A DNA stretch of 22,687 nucleotides from Candidatus Pelagibacter sp. (GCA_028408025.1 JAOOKL010000005.1:1-22687), one strand, 5' to 3'; shown: positions 1 through 7,020, counted from the first letter of the stretch. Notes: generated by a model not told the origin, from the sequence alone. Made by a program: numbers and translations.

Positions 1-278
1 ATATGTTTCTTAATACTAACTGAAAAATAATTCTTAATTAATCTTTTTTTCCTCAAAAATTTTAAAGTATTAATCACCGAATTATCTTTTTTTTTTATAT
101 TTTTAGAGAATTTTCCTAAAAATTTTATTTTATCTTTTGAAGTTCTATTTTTTTTTATCTTTATTTCATCAAAAAGATCTACCAAACAAAAGTGGGACTG
201 TATTTGATGTAAACCATTTTTTAACTTTCTATTAACGTTTAATGAGAGGTTAATTTTTGAGAAGGATTTAAAAACCAT
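1..278 (-). CDS. ispE: 4-diphosphocytidyl-2-C-methyl-D-erythritol kinase, N-terminal part (3' end outside window)
   Basis: IspE phosphorylates the 2-hydroxyl of CDP-methylerythritol in the cytoplasmic MEP isoprenoid pathway. I translated the minus strand from the ATG at 278-276 and the frame stays open for 92 codons to the window edge. The N-terminus reads SKINLSLNV, then NGLHQIQSHF and LVDLFDEIKI, matching the GHMP-kinase entry of IspE (AKLNL...GYH.LQ...D...I). The ATP-binding glycine/serine-rich GLGGGSSNA loop would lie beyond the edge and is not seen. The gene begins 6 bases after the stop of the upstream TPR gene, so the two are probably co-transcribed. The usual Tyr of the GYH motif is Leu here. 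The identification rests on the N-terminal motifs only; another GHMP kinase is unlikely. Confidence 0.8.
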   Translation of the reverse strand, partial: MVFKSFSKINLSLNVNRKLKNGLHQIQSHFCLVDLFDEIKIKKNRTSKDKIKFLGKFSKNIKKKDNSVINTLKFLRKKRLIKNYFSVSIKKH

Positions 279-284
279 GGCAAA

Positions 285-1982
285 TTATAAACCCAAAATT
301 AATTTTTTTCTTACCTGATTTTTAAGTTCATCCTCTGTTTCTTCAAGATTTAATACATAGCTCCAATAATATCTCGCCTGAATTTTATTTCCATATCTCC
401 ACAAAACATCTCCAAAATGATCGTTAACTATAGGGTCAGCAGGCATTAATTGGACAGCCATTTGTAGATAATTTTTAGACCTCTCATATTTTTTTAGTTT
501 AAATAAAGCCCAACCTAAAGAGTCAATAATATATGGATCATTAGATTTTAAATTATTTGCTCTCTCTAACATCTTTAAAGATTTTTCAATTTTGACACCC
601 TTCTCTATCCAAGAATAAGCTAGGTAATTTATTACATAAGCTTGATCAGGATCTGCTTCTAGAGATGCCAGCAAATCTTGTTCTGCATTTTCCCATTCAC
701 CTAATCTCTCGTAAGCAACACCTCTGCCATCAGTAATTTCTGGGTAAAGAGGGTGAGTTTTATCTATTAATTGAATTATCTTGCTATAATAATTTATTGC
801 TTCCTCATATTTTTTATTTCTTTTTAAAAACTCTGCGAAATCAAAAGTGTCATAAAAATTTTTGTTAGTAAGTTTTTTGTAACTGTCAGTCATTAGTTTA
901 ATCGCTTCTACATCTTTTTTCTCTATGAGAAGAATCTTTGCTTTTTGTTTGGCTGCGTACCACAAATAAGTAGATCCTTGTTTTTTCATTTGATCATAAA
1001 TTTTTTTGGATTTTTTAAAATTCTCTATCTTATAAAAATTTTCTGCGAGTAATGTGTCAAACGAACTAAAATCCTTATTTAAATATTTTGATAAATTTAA
1101 ATAAAAATTTGAGAGTGAATACATTGACTGTGAAGAAAAAGCATTAGCAGTAATGTAAAAAATTTCAGCAATTACATTTGACCGGTCCTTGCAATTAAAA
1201 TTAGACTTAAAATTTTCATTTTTGTTGAGATCTATTTTGTACTGATTTAATAATAAATTTCTTGGATATGTTTTAGTAGATGAGTCTAAAATATTTTTAG
1301 CTTCCTGAACTCTTCCTGAGTTGTGTAAAAAAGAGACATAAAAATAATTATATCTAGAGAAATCTATATTCTTGTCATTAACAAGTTTTTTAAAAAAAAT
1401 ATCAGCATTATCATCATTGAAATAACAATGTAAAAAAACGTTTTGTATTCTTTTTAAGTTTTCAAATACAGGCTCGGTAGAATTAATTTTTCTTTTTGCG
1501 GATTCTAAATTGGTGTTATCTAAGTCGACCCAGTTCAACATTGACTCAGTAATAAACGAATTTAATAAAATCTCTTTTTTTTCATTTTTAATCTTTAAAA
1601 AATATTTTTGAGCTAGATCATATTTTTGATTTTTTACGAAGTAGACACCTATCACTAAATCACTTTCAAACGTGCTTAAATTTTTCTTTTCCAGTTTTTT
1701 TGCAAAATTAAATGCTTCGTTTATTTTGCCTAAATTTATTAAAGTGAATAAATATTTTTTTGCAAAATTTAAGTGATTTATCTCAAAATTATTTAATCTA
1801 TTAAAGTATTTATAAGATTCACCATATTGATTATTATTTAAAGATAATATGCCTGAGAAGTAATTTGAAACACTTCTTCCATTAACTGAATGTTCTGGAT
1901 TTTTTGCTTCAACTGTGGAAAAAAAAATGATAACAAAAAGAGATTGTAACGTAAATTTAAGAATAGTTTTTAAATTTTTCAT
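285..1982 (-). CDS. TPR-repeat protein with signal peptide
   Basis: This 565-residue protein has no catalytic motif I can see. Residues 1-26 look like a Sec signal peptide: basic start (MKNLK), hydrophobic core, and a possible cut after VEA, so it is probably periplasmic or lipid-anchored outside the inner membrane. The body is helical and Lys/Asn-rich. The best tetratricopeptide repeats are in the last 190 residues, including the segments around FAEFLKRNKKYEEAINYYSK, GVAYERLGEWENAEQDL, SLGWALFKLKKYERSKNYL and FGDVLWRYGNKIQARYYW, with the Gly/Ala/Tyr spacing typical of TPRs. TPR proteins usually act as scaffolds; the partner cannot be told. It sits directly upstream of ispE with a 6-base gap. 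It diverges from the uracil glycosylase gene with only 6 bases between start codons, so its promoter must lie inside that gene. Confidence 0.85.
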   Translation of the reverse strand: MKNLKTILKFTLQSLFVIIFFSTVEAKNPEHSVNGRSVSNYFSGILSLNNNQYGESYKYFNRLNNFEINHLNFAKKYLFTLINLGKINEAFNFAKKLEKKNLSTFESDLVIGVYFVKNQKYDLAQKYFLKIKNEKKEILLNSFITESMLNWVDLDNTNLESAKRKINSTEPVFENLKRIQNVFLHCYFNDDNADIFFKKLVNDKNIDFSRYNYFYVSFLHNSGRVQEAKNILDSSTKTYPRNLLLNQYKIDLNKNENFKSNFNCKDRSNVIAEIFYITANAFSSQSMYSLSNFYLNLSKYLNKDFSSFDTLLAENFYKIENFKKSKKIYDQMKKQGSTYLWYAAKQKAKILLIEKKDVEAIKLMTDSYKKLTNKNFYDTFDFAEFLKRNKKYEEAINYYSKIIQLIDKTHPLYPEITDGRGVAYERLGEWENAEQDLLASLEADPDQAYVINYLAYSWIEKGVKIEKSLKMLERANNLKSNDPYIIDSLGWALFKLKKYERSKNYLQMAVQLMPADPIVNDHFGDVLWRYGNKIQARYYWSYVLNLEETEDELKNQVRKKLILGL

Positions 1983-1988
1983 ATAAAA

Positions 1989-2690
1989 ATGCTTAAAAAA
2001 ATTAACACAAAAACAATCAAACTAATTAAATTTTATAAGCTCATTAATTATAATTTAGTTTACAATAATAAGGCAATCAATAGATATAAAAATAATAATT
2101 ACAAAATCACCCCAGATAAATCCAATAAGCTAGAAAAACTTAAAATCGCTATTTCTAATATTAAAAATTGTGAATTAAAAAAGAATGCTTCTCAAATGGT
2201 TTTTTCTGATGGCAACCCAAAAGCGAAAATCATGTTAATTGGAGAGGGTCCAGGATCTAATGAGGATAAAGAGGGCATTCCTTTCGTTGGAAGAGCCGGA
2301 ATTCTCTTAGACAAGATGTTAGCCGCAATTAATTTAGATAGAAAAAAAGTGTATATATCTAACATAGTTAATTACAGACCACCTGAAAATAGAAAGCCTA
2401 CAGACGAAGAGATTAAAAGATATCTGCCGTTCATTACTGAACACATAGAAATTATAAGTCCAAAAATATTAATCTTATTAGGAAGCACAGCTATGAATGC
2501 GCTGGTTGGGAATGATAGTGTAATTTCAAAAGTGAGAGGGAAATGGATAGAAAAACAAATTGGAAATTGTAGAATATCGACAATTGTGACTTTTCATCCA
2601 GCATTTTTGATGAGACAACCAGCACAAAAGAAATTATCTTGGATAGATTTAAAAATGATAAGAGATAAAAAATCTAAACTTAATATTTAA
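1989..2690 (+). CDS. Uracil-DNA glycosylase, family 4-like, with Fe-S ligands largely lost
   Basis: This 233-residue protein would excise uracil from DNA, starting base-excision repair of deaminated cytosine. The family-4 motif is clear: GEGPGSNEDKEGIPFVGRAG at residues 85-104 (catalytic/uracil pocket), and motif B HPAFLMRQP at 203-211. NIVNYRPPENR (126-135) matches the NIVKCRPPxNR segment of the family. Family-4 enzymes hold a 4Fe-4S cluster with four cysteines. Here only Cys61 is in a family position; the partner three residues on is Lys64, the RPP-preceding Cys is Tyr129, and the next ligand region reads RYLPF (Tyr145) where relatives have ICLPF or similar. The only other Cys is 194. The start at 1989 keeps an N-terminal block (FYKLINYNL) that resembles alphaproteobacterial relatives. 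The gene abuts rnhB. Confidence 0.85.
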   Translation: MLKKINTKTIKLIKFYKLINYNLVYNNKAINRYKNNNYKITPDKSNKLEKLKIAISNIKNCELKKNASQMVFSDGNPKAKIMLIGEGPGSNEDKEGIPFVGRAGILLDKMLAAINLDRKKVYISNIVNYRPPENRKPTDEEIKRYLPFITEHIEIISPKILILLGSTAMNALVGNDSVISKVRGKWIEKQIGNCRISTIVTFHPAFLMRQPAQKKLSWIDLKMIRDKKSKLNI

Positions 2691-3260
2691 TTGAAAAAAT
2701 TAATTACAGCCGGTGTTGACGAAGTTGGGAGAGGATGTCTAGCAGGGCCTGTTGTCTCGGCAGCTGTTATTCTTAAAAAAGGTATAAATCTCAAACTTTT
2801 AAAGGATTCAAAAAAAATTACTTTTAGAAAAAGAGAAAACATCTCTGAACATATTAAAGAAAATTCTTATTTCGCAATCGGATTAGCCACTGTTGAAGAA
2901 ATTCTTAAATTAAATATTTTACATGCATCTCTTCTTTCGATGAAAAGAGCAATCAATCAACTAATAATTAAACCAGACATAACTTTAATTGACGGTAATT
3001 TCGCTCCAGCAGGTATAAAAAACTATAGAACAATCATTAATGGAGATGCAAAAGTTAAAGCTATCAGCGCAGCTTCTATAATCGCAAAAGTTTATAGAGA
3101 TAGACTAATGATAAAATTATCTAAAAAATTCTCTGATTATGCTTGGGATAGAAATTTTGGATACGGTACAAAGGCCCATTTAAAGGGTTTAAAAAAATTT
3201 GGCATAACTGCCCATCATAGAAAAGGTTTTAAACCAGTACACAAGATATTGTCGAGTTAA
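2691..3260 (+). CDS. rnhB: Ribonuclease HII
   Basis: RNase HII nicks DNA 5' of embedded ribonucleotides and degrades RNA in RNA:DNA hybrids. The 189-residue protein has the full type 2 signature: AGVDEVGRG (Asp10, Glu11), LIDGN (Asp101) and NGDAKVKAISAASIIAKVYRD (Asp119), which gives the D-E-D-D metal site with the same 18-residue spacing between the last two acids as in E. coli. The C-terminal GYGTKAHLKGL and HHRKGFKP segments are also typical. The start codon is TTG at 2691, immediately after the TAA of the uracil glycosylase gene; the next residues KKLITAG lead straight into the first motif, and no ATG is available upstream in frame. The zero-base junction suggests translational coupling. 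An RNase HI gene lies in the same window at 18582-19004. Confidence 0.95.
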   Translation: MKKLITAGVDEVGRGCLAGPVVSAAVILKKGINLKLLKDSKKITFRKRENISEHIKENSYFAIGLATVEEILKLNILHASLLSMKRAINQLIIKPDITLIDGNFAPAGIKNYRTIINGDAKVKAISAASIIAKVYRDRLMIKLSKKFSDYAWDRNFGYGTKAHLKGLKKFGITAHHRKGFKPVHKILSS

Positions 3261-3292
3261 GAATCTCGAGCACAAGAGAACTCCTTTTTTTT
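3254..3292 (+). terminator. Possible weak Rho-independent terminator after rnhB
   Basis: GAGTT at 3254-3258, overlapping the end of rnhB, can pair with AACTC at 3279-3283, and CTC at 3265-3267 can add three pairs with GAG at 3276-3278, leaving a bulge on the left arm. Eight T residues follow at 3285-3292. The stem is short and imperfect, and T-tracts are common in this AT-rich DNA, so this is a weak call. It would separate udg-rnhB transcription from the ccrM promoter. Confidence 0.35.
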
Positions 3293-3302
3293 CTAAAATG
3301 AT

Positions 3303-3331
3303 TTGACCCTGGATTCAATTTAAGGTTGAAT
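3303..3331 (+). promoter_or_regulatory. Candidate sigma70-type promoter of ccrM overlapping GANTC sites
   Basis: TTGACC at 3303-3308 (5 of 6 to TTGACA) is followed, after exactly 17 bases, by TTGAAT at 3326-3331 (4 of 6 to TATAAT). Transcription would begin at about 3338, next to the ccrM ATG at 3339, so the mRNA would be leaderless or nearly so. GANTC sites, the target of CcrM-type enzymes, occur at 3312-3316 in the spacer, at 3328-3332 overlapping the -10 box, and further upstream at 3261-3265. In Caulobacter the ccrM promoter is known to carry GANTC sites and to be methylation-sensitive. The promoter call itself is inference from sequence. Confidence 0.45.
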
Positions 3332-3332
3332 C
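3312..3332. repeat. Perfect 7-bp inverted repeat before ccrM with GANTC in each arm
   Basis: GATTCAA (3312-3318) and its exact reverse complement TTGAATC (3326-3332) flank the 7-base spacer TTTAAGG and end six bases before the ccrM start codon. Each arm contains one GANTC site. The same stretch contains TTAA-N7-TCAA (3320-3334), one base away from the TTAA-N7-TTAA consensus of the alphaproteobacterial regulator CtrA. It could be a protein-binding dyad, or an RNA hairpin if transcription starts upstream of it. Confidence 0.55.
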
Positions 3333-3338
3333 AAGAAA

Positions 3339-4412
3339 ATGTTAAAATTCTCTAACAAAATTTTTAATGGTGATTGTCTAAAGGAAATTAAAAAAATTCC
3401 TGATAAATCTTTTGACTTAGTTTTTGCAGACCCTCCTTACAACATGCAGATTGGTAAAAAATTAACTCGACCTGATGCAAGCAAAGTGAATGGTGTAAAT
3501 GATAAGTGGGATCAATTTAGTAGTTTCAAACACTATGACAAGTTCTGTGTTGCCTGGCTAACCGAGTGCAAAAGAATTTTAAAAGATAATGGAAGTATTT
3601 GGGTAATAGGATCGTATCATAATATTTTTCGTCTAGGTTATCACTTACAAAATTTAGATTACTGGCTGCTTAATGATGTTATTTGGAGAAAGAATAATCC
3701 TATGCCAAATTTTAGAGGTACACGATTTACTAATGCACATGAAACTCTAATCTGGGCGTCTAAAAATAAGAAATCAAAATACACATTTAATTATCAATCG
3801 TTAAAGTGTTTAAATGATGACTTACAGATGAGATCAGACTGGACATTACCTATTTGCAACGGAAAAGAAAGACTAAAGAAAAACGGAAAAAAAATCCATT
3901 CTACACAAAAACCAGAAGCGCTTTTACATAGAATTATTTTAGCTACCACAAACAAAGGTGATGCCATCTTTGATCCTTTTTTAGGCACTGGAACAACAGC
4001 AGTGGTTGCTAAAAAATTGGGTAGAAAATTTTTTGGAATAGAAAGAGATGAGAAGTATTTCAAAGCTGCTAGTGAACGAATAAAAAAAGCTAAGGTAATT
4101 AAAGATGAGTATTTAGATACCATTGAAAACAATAAATCAAAACCAAGAATACCTTTTGGTTCTCTTGTGGAGCTAGGAATATTAAAGCCAGGCACTACCC
4201 TATTCGATCCAAAGAAGAAAATTAATGCTAAAATTATGGTTGATGGAAGTATCAAATATAAAGAGTCAGAAGGTTCTATTCATAAAGTGGCAGCGACAAT
4301 TATGGGAACTGAAAGCTATAATGGTTGGACTTATTGGCATTGTAATATTAATGGATCCACTATTGTAATTGATAGTTTAAGGCAAAAATTTATCAATGAA
4401 ACTAATGCCTAA
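3339..4412 (+). CDS. ccrM: Cell-cycle-regulated DNA adenine methyltransferase CcrM (GANTC)
   Basis: CcrM methylates the adenine of GANTC using S-adenosylmethionine and couples gene expression to chromosome replication in alphaproteobacteria. The 357 residues match the family length (about 358). The motif order is that of a beta-class methylase: catalytic DPPYNMQIG at 31-39 (motif IV) before the AdoMet-binding DPFLGTGTT at 212-220 (motif I). STQKPEALLHRII at 188-200 and NPMPNFRGTRFTNAHETLIWA at 120-140 are conserved. The C-terminal domain from about residue 270 (IPFGSLVELGILKPGTTL...; then ESYNGWTYWHC) is the extra DNA-binding domain of CcrM-type enzymes and sets it apart from generic orphan methylases. 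No restriction partner is nearby, so it is a solitary regulatory enzyme. Its stop overlaps by 4 bases the stop of the convergent flavoprotein gene. Confidence 0.95.
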   Translation: MLKFSNKIFNGDCLKEIKKIPDKSFDLVFADPPYNMQIGKKLTRPDASKVNGVNDKWDQFSSFKHYDKFCVAWLTECKRILKDNGSIWVIGSYHNIFRLGYHLQNLDYWLLNDVIWRKNNPMPNFRGTRFTNAHETLIWASKNKKSKYTFNYQSLKCLNDDLQMRSDWTLPICNGKERLKKNGKKIHSTQKPEALLHRIILATTNKGDAIFDPFLGTGTTAVVAKKLGRKFFGIERDEKYFKAASERIKKAKVIKDEYLDTIENNKSKPRIPFGSLVELGILKPGTTLFDPKKKINAKIMVDGSIKYKESEGSIHKVAATIMGTESYNGWTYWHCNINGSTIVIDSLRQKFINETNA

Positions 4413-5542
4413 TTCTTATAAACTTTACCTAAGTATCTTTTAACAAAAAATCTACGTTTTACCAAAAACTTCAAAAATAGATTTCTTATATTTTGCATAA
4501 TTTTGCTTGAAAAGTGGAATGCGAAGAAATTAAAATTTGATCTACTTCTTATGATTTTTGCCCTTTTTGATCTTATTTCAAAATAATTATTTTCTTTATC
4601 AAGCTTATCTTTTGTCAATAAATTAAATATTTCAAAAGCACTTTCTATAGATTGTCCAGCACCTTGAGCGAGTGTTGGCAAAAACCCATTAAAAGCATCT
4701 CCAATATAGAATACTTTTTTATTGGAAGAAGGAATAATTTTTGGAGTAAAATATAAAGGCCATGTTTTCATTCCATTCTCAAATATACTTTTTAATTTTG
4801 GATTTTGTTTTAAAATTATTTCTTGAACTAACTGTTTGACATTATCAGGTTCATATTTTTTACATCTCATTATACAAACCATATTAATTTCTTTTTTATT
4901 ATTTATTGGATAAAGAACAATATGACTGTTACTTCCAAGCATCAAACTTATATTTTCTTCATTAATATCAAATTCAGATTTTGAATTTAATATAAGTCTT
5001 GCTGCAATAGCTTTTTTGAATCTTGGTTCATTTTTTTTCGTTTCAAAAAATGACCTTGTGTTTGAAAATATTCCATCAGCAGCAACAACGAAATCTACCA
5101 GATCATTTGTGTTGTCATCAAATTTGATAAGAACTTTGTCTTTTATTTCGGAGACTTCTTTTATTTTTTTTCCGAAGCGAAGATGCTGTGTGTAAATATC
5201 TTCCTTCAAAAATTCGATTAAAGTAGATCTTTGAAGCGTTGTGTATTTTGCATCAGGGCTATTAAACTTGGATAAATTTAAATCACATATTTTTTCATTT
5301 TGTATATTATAAATGTCTATTGTTTTTGGGTGAAAAACTTTTTCGTTATTGATTTTACTAAAACTTATTTGATTTAAAATTTTTATACTATTTGTTGCTA
5401 GTTGAATACCGTACCCCTCCTCAAGAGACAAGCTTTCTTCTCTTTCATAAACCATAAATTCATGATCTGTATATTTTTTAATTAAGTTTGCTAAAGTTAG
5501 GCCTGCTATACCTGCACCAATAATAGCTAATTTTTTTTTCAT
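4409..5542 (-). CDS. FAD-dependent monooxygenase of the UbiH/PHBH fold
   Basis: The 377-residue protein is a class A flavoprotein hydroxylase, which uses NAD(P)H and O2 to hydroxylate aromatic or related substrates. Seen: the dinucleotide-binding GAGIAGLT at 9-16 in an N-terminal beta-alpha-beta fold, the DG motif VVAADGIFSNTR at 152-163, and the FAD-ribityl-binding GDAFNGFLPTLAQGAGQSIESA at 281-302. The C-terminus is basic and aromatic (residues about 330-377), which may attach it to the membrane. Relatives include UbiH/UbiF/COQ6 and salicylate-hydroxylase-like enzymes; the substrate cannot be told from sequence. A role in ubiquinone synthesis is possible but unproven. The ATG at 5542-5540 shares one base with the mutY stop (TAATG on the minus strand), so translation is probably coupled. 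Confidence 0.8.
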   Translation of the reverse strand: MKKKLAIIGAGIAGLTLANLIKKYTDHEFMVYEREESLSLEEGYGIQLATNSIKILNQISFSKINNEKVFHPKTIDIYNIQNEKICDLNLSKFNSPDAKYTTLQRSTLIEFLKEDIYTQHLRFGKKIKEVSEIKDKVLIKFDDNTNDLVDFVVAADGIFSNTRSFFETKKNEPRFKKAIAARLILNSKSEFDINEENISLMLGSNSHIVLYPINNKKEINMVCIMRCKKYEPDNVKQLVQEIILKQNPKLKSIFENGMKTWPLYFTPKIIPSSNKKVFYIGDAFNGFLPTLAQGAGQSIESAFEIFNLLTKDKLDKENNYFEIRSKRAKIIRSRSNFNFFAFHFSSKIMQNIRNLFLKFLVKRRFFVKRYLGKVYKN

Positions 5543-6540
5543 TAATATAAATTTGAAACTTGTCTAAAGATTCTCTTAGTGAAAGTTGGTATAAATTCTT
5601 TATTACTTGTTAAAGAATACCAATTATATGTTGTAGGTATTTTATCTGAAAATTTATAGTACAAATTTATATTCAATTTTAAATTTGAAATAGAATTTGT
5701 ATAATTTGTTAAAAATTTCCAATTTTTTTTAGATAACCCATTAGACTCTCTGATTTCTGGTAAATTAAAATTTTTTAAAAAACTTATTTGGTTATTTTTT
5801 TTCAAAGCTATTTGTTTTTTTTTGTTTACATAACAAAAAACATCATAATTTTTATCTTTAATCATTTTTTTAATAGGATTCTCAATTTTTTTATTAGACT
5901 TAAAATACTTACAGGAATTATTCAAACAACAAGTAATGCAATTTGGGTCCTTTGGTTTACATACCAAAGCACCAAATTCCATTATAGCCTCAACAAAATC
6001 TGCATTACGATTTGTATTAAATAATTTTGTTTTGTTACTTAAAATTAATTTTTCAAAATTTATTTTTGTTATTTCTTTATTTAAATATCTTGAAAATACT
6101 CTTTTCACATTGCCGTCTATTGCGATTGTAGGCATGTCGTAAACCAGGCCCAATAAAGCATTTCCAGTATAATCTCCTATACCTGGCAGCTTTTTAATTT
6201 CTTCTAATGTTTTTGGTAGTTTTAACTGATATTTGTTAACTAGTTGTTTAGCGCATGCTAAAAGGTTTCTTGCTCTTCTATAATATCCCAAACCTTCCCA
6301 CATTTTAAGAATTTCTCTATCATTGCTTTTTGATAAAGCTTTCAAAGTTTTATATTTTTTTGTAAAATTGATAAAATACGGAATAACAGTTTTTACTTGA
6401 GTTTGTTGCAGCATAAATTCACTTAAAAGCCTATAATAAAGCTTTTTATTTGATTTTTTGCTAACACGCCAAGGTAAGTTGCGTTTATTATTATCATACC
6501 AACGTATAATTTTATTTGATAAATTAGAATCTATATGCAT
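5542..6540 (-). CDS. mutY: A/G-specific adenine glycosylase MutY
   Basis: MutY removes adenine mispaired with 8-oxoguanine. Taking the ATG at 6540-6538 the protein has 332 residues. Visible features: IIRWYDNNKRNLPWR near the N-terminus, SEFMLQQTQVKTV with catalytic Glu41, helix-hairpin-helix LPGIGDYTGNALL at 118-130, catalytic Asp142 in AIDGNVKRVFSRY, and a 4Fe-4S loop C-X6-C-X2-C-X5-C formed by Cys194, 201, 204 and 210. The remaining 120 residues correspond to the NUDIX-like 8-oxoG recognition domain but are poorly conserved. An upstream in-frame start at 6576 would add 12 hydrophobic residues (CDKLIFIILFV) that do not belong to the family, so I prefer 6540. The start codon is the minus-strand half of ATGCAT (6535-6540), whose plus-strand half starts the next gene. 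Confidence 0.93.
   Translation of the reverse strand: MHIDSNLSNKIIRWYDNNKRNLPWRVSKKSNKKLYYRLLSEFMLQQTQVKTVIPYFINFTKKYKTLKALSKSNDREILKMWEGLGYYRRARNLLACAKQLVNKYQLKLPKTLEEIKKLPGIGDYTGNALLGLVYDMPTIAIDGNVKRVFSRYLNKEITKINFEKLILSNKTKLFNTNRNADFVEAIMEFGALVCKPKDPNCITCCLNNSCKYFKSNKKIENPIKKMIKDKNYDVFCYVNKKKQIALKKNNQISFLKNFNLPEIRESNGLSKKNWKFLTNYTNSISNLKLNINLYYKFSDKIPTTYNWYSLTSNKEFIPTFTKRIFRQVSNLY
6505..6510 (+). promoter_or_regulatory. Possible -10 box for the dciA-smc-atp direction
   Basis: A perfect TATAAT lies 24 bases before the plus-strand ATG at 6535, inside the 5' end of mutY on the opposite strand. The best -35-like hexamer, TTGCGT at 6479-6484, is 20 bases upstream, which is too far to be convincing. 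Because mutY and the next gene share their start site, a promoter for the plus direction has to be inside mutY. TATAAT is expected by chance every several hundred bases in such DNA. Confidence 0.25.
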
Positions 6541-7020
6541 TACAAAGAGAATAATAAATATAAGTTTATCACACAAGGGTTGCGACCATTTTCAAGTTCT
6601 ATTCCAAAAACACTAAAAAAATATTTAAAAAAAGGGGGCTATAATTACTCAAATATTGTTGATAACTGGACAACAATGGTCAATAAAAAAATATCGGACT
6701 CATGTTACCCAATTTCAATTAAAATGGGAAAAGAGATGAAAAATGCAACCTTAGTATTAAATGTTATTCATGGCAAAGAGCTTGAAATAGAATATGCAAG
6801 AACAGAAATTATCGATAAGATTAATACTTTTTTTGGTTATAATTGCATTAGTCAAATAAACCTAAAAATTATAGAAGAAAAAATTAAACCTAAAAAGAGT
6901 AAATTTCCTAAGATTAAAAATCTTTCTAAAATAAATGATAAAATAGCAAACGTCCAAAATTTTGAATTAAAAGAATCTTTAAAAAATTTTTTGAAAGCAT
7001 TTAATGAAAAAAATAAATAA
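6535..7020 (+). CDS. dciA: DUF721/DciA-like protein (putative replicative helicase loader)
   Basis: The 161-residue protein matches the DUF721 pattern: a conserved Trp followed by a helix (NIVDNWTTMVNKKISDSCYPISI at about 40-62), a beta-rich core giving a TLVLNVIHGKELEIEYARTEIIDKIN segment (about 72-98), and FFGYNCISQINLKI. DciA proteins of this family are known to load or assist the DnaB helicase in bacteria without DnaC, and alphaproteobacterial genomes often place DUF721 next to mutY, a DsbA-like gene and smc, exactly as here. The C-terminal 50 residues are Lys-rich and may bind DNA. The function is by family and neighbourhood, not shown. The start ATG is the plus half of ATGCAT; the reading frame overlaps the next gene by 17 bases. 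Confidence 0.75.
   Translation: MHYKENNKYKFITQGLRPFSSSIPKTLKKYLKKGGYNYSNIVDNWTTMVNKKISDSCYPISIKMGKEMKNATLVLNVIHGKELEIEYARTEIIDKINTFFGYNCISQINLKIIEEKIKPKKSKFPKIKNLSKINDKIANVQNFELKESLKNFLKAFNEKNK

Noticed and set aside
3794..4255. Long open frame on the minus strand inside ccrM (153 residues)
   Set aside because: It is fully antisense to a well-conserved gene and its translation is low-complexity Phe/Ser/Leu-rich, as expected from the complement of AT-rich coding DNA.
5788..6142. Two overlapping plus-strand frames inside mutY
   Set aside because: They lie opposite the conserved Fe-S loop and C-terminal domain of mutY and resemble no family; composition explains their hydrophobic look.
6541..6576. 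Upstream start for mutY
   Set aside because: It would add 12 hydrophobic residues not found in MutY and increase the overlap with the divergent gene to 42 bases.
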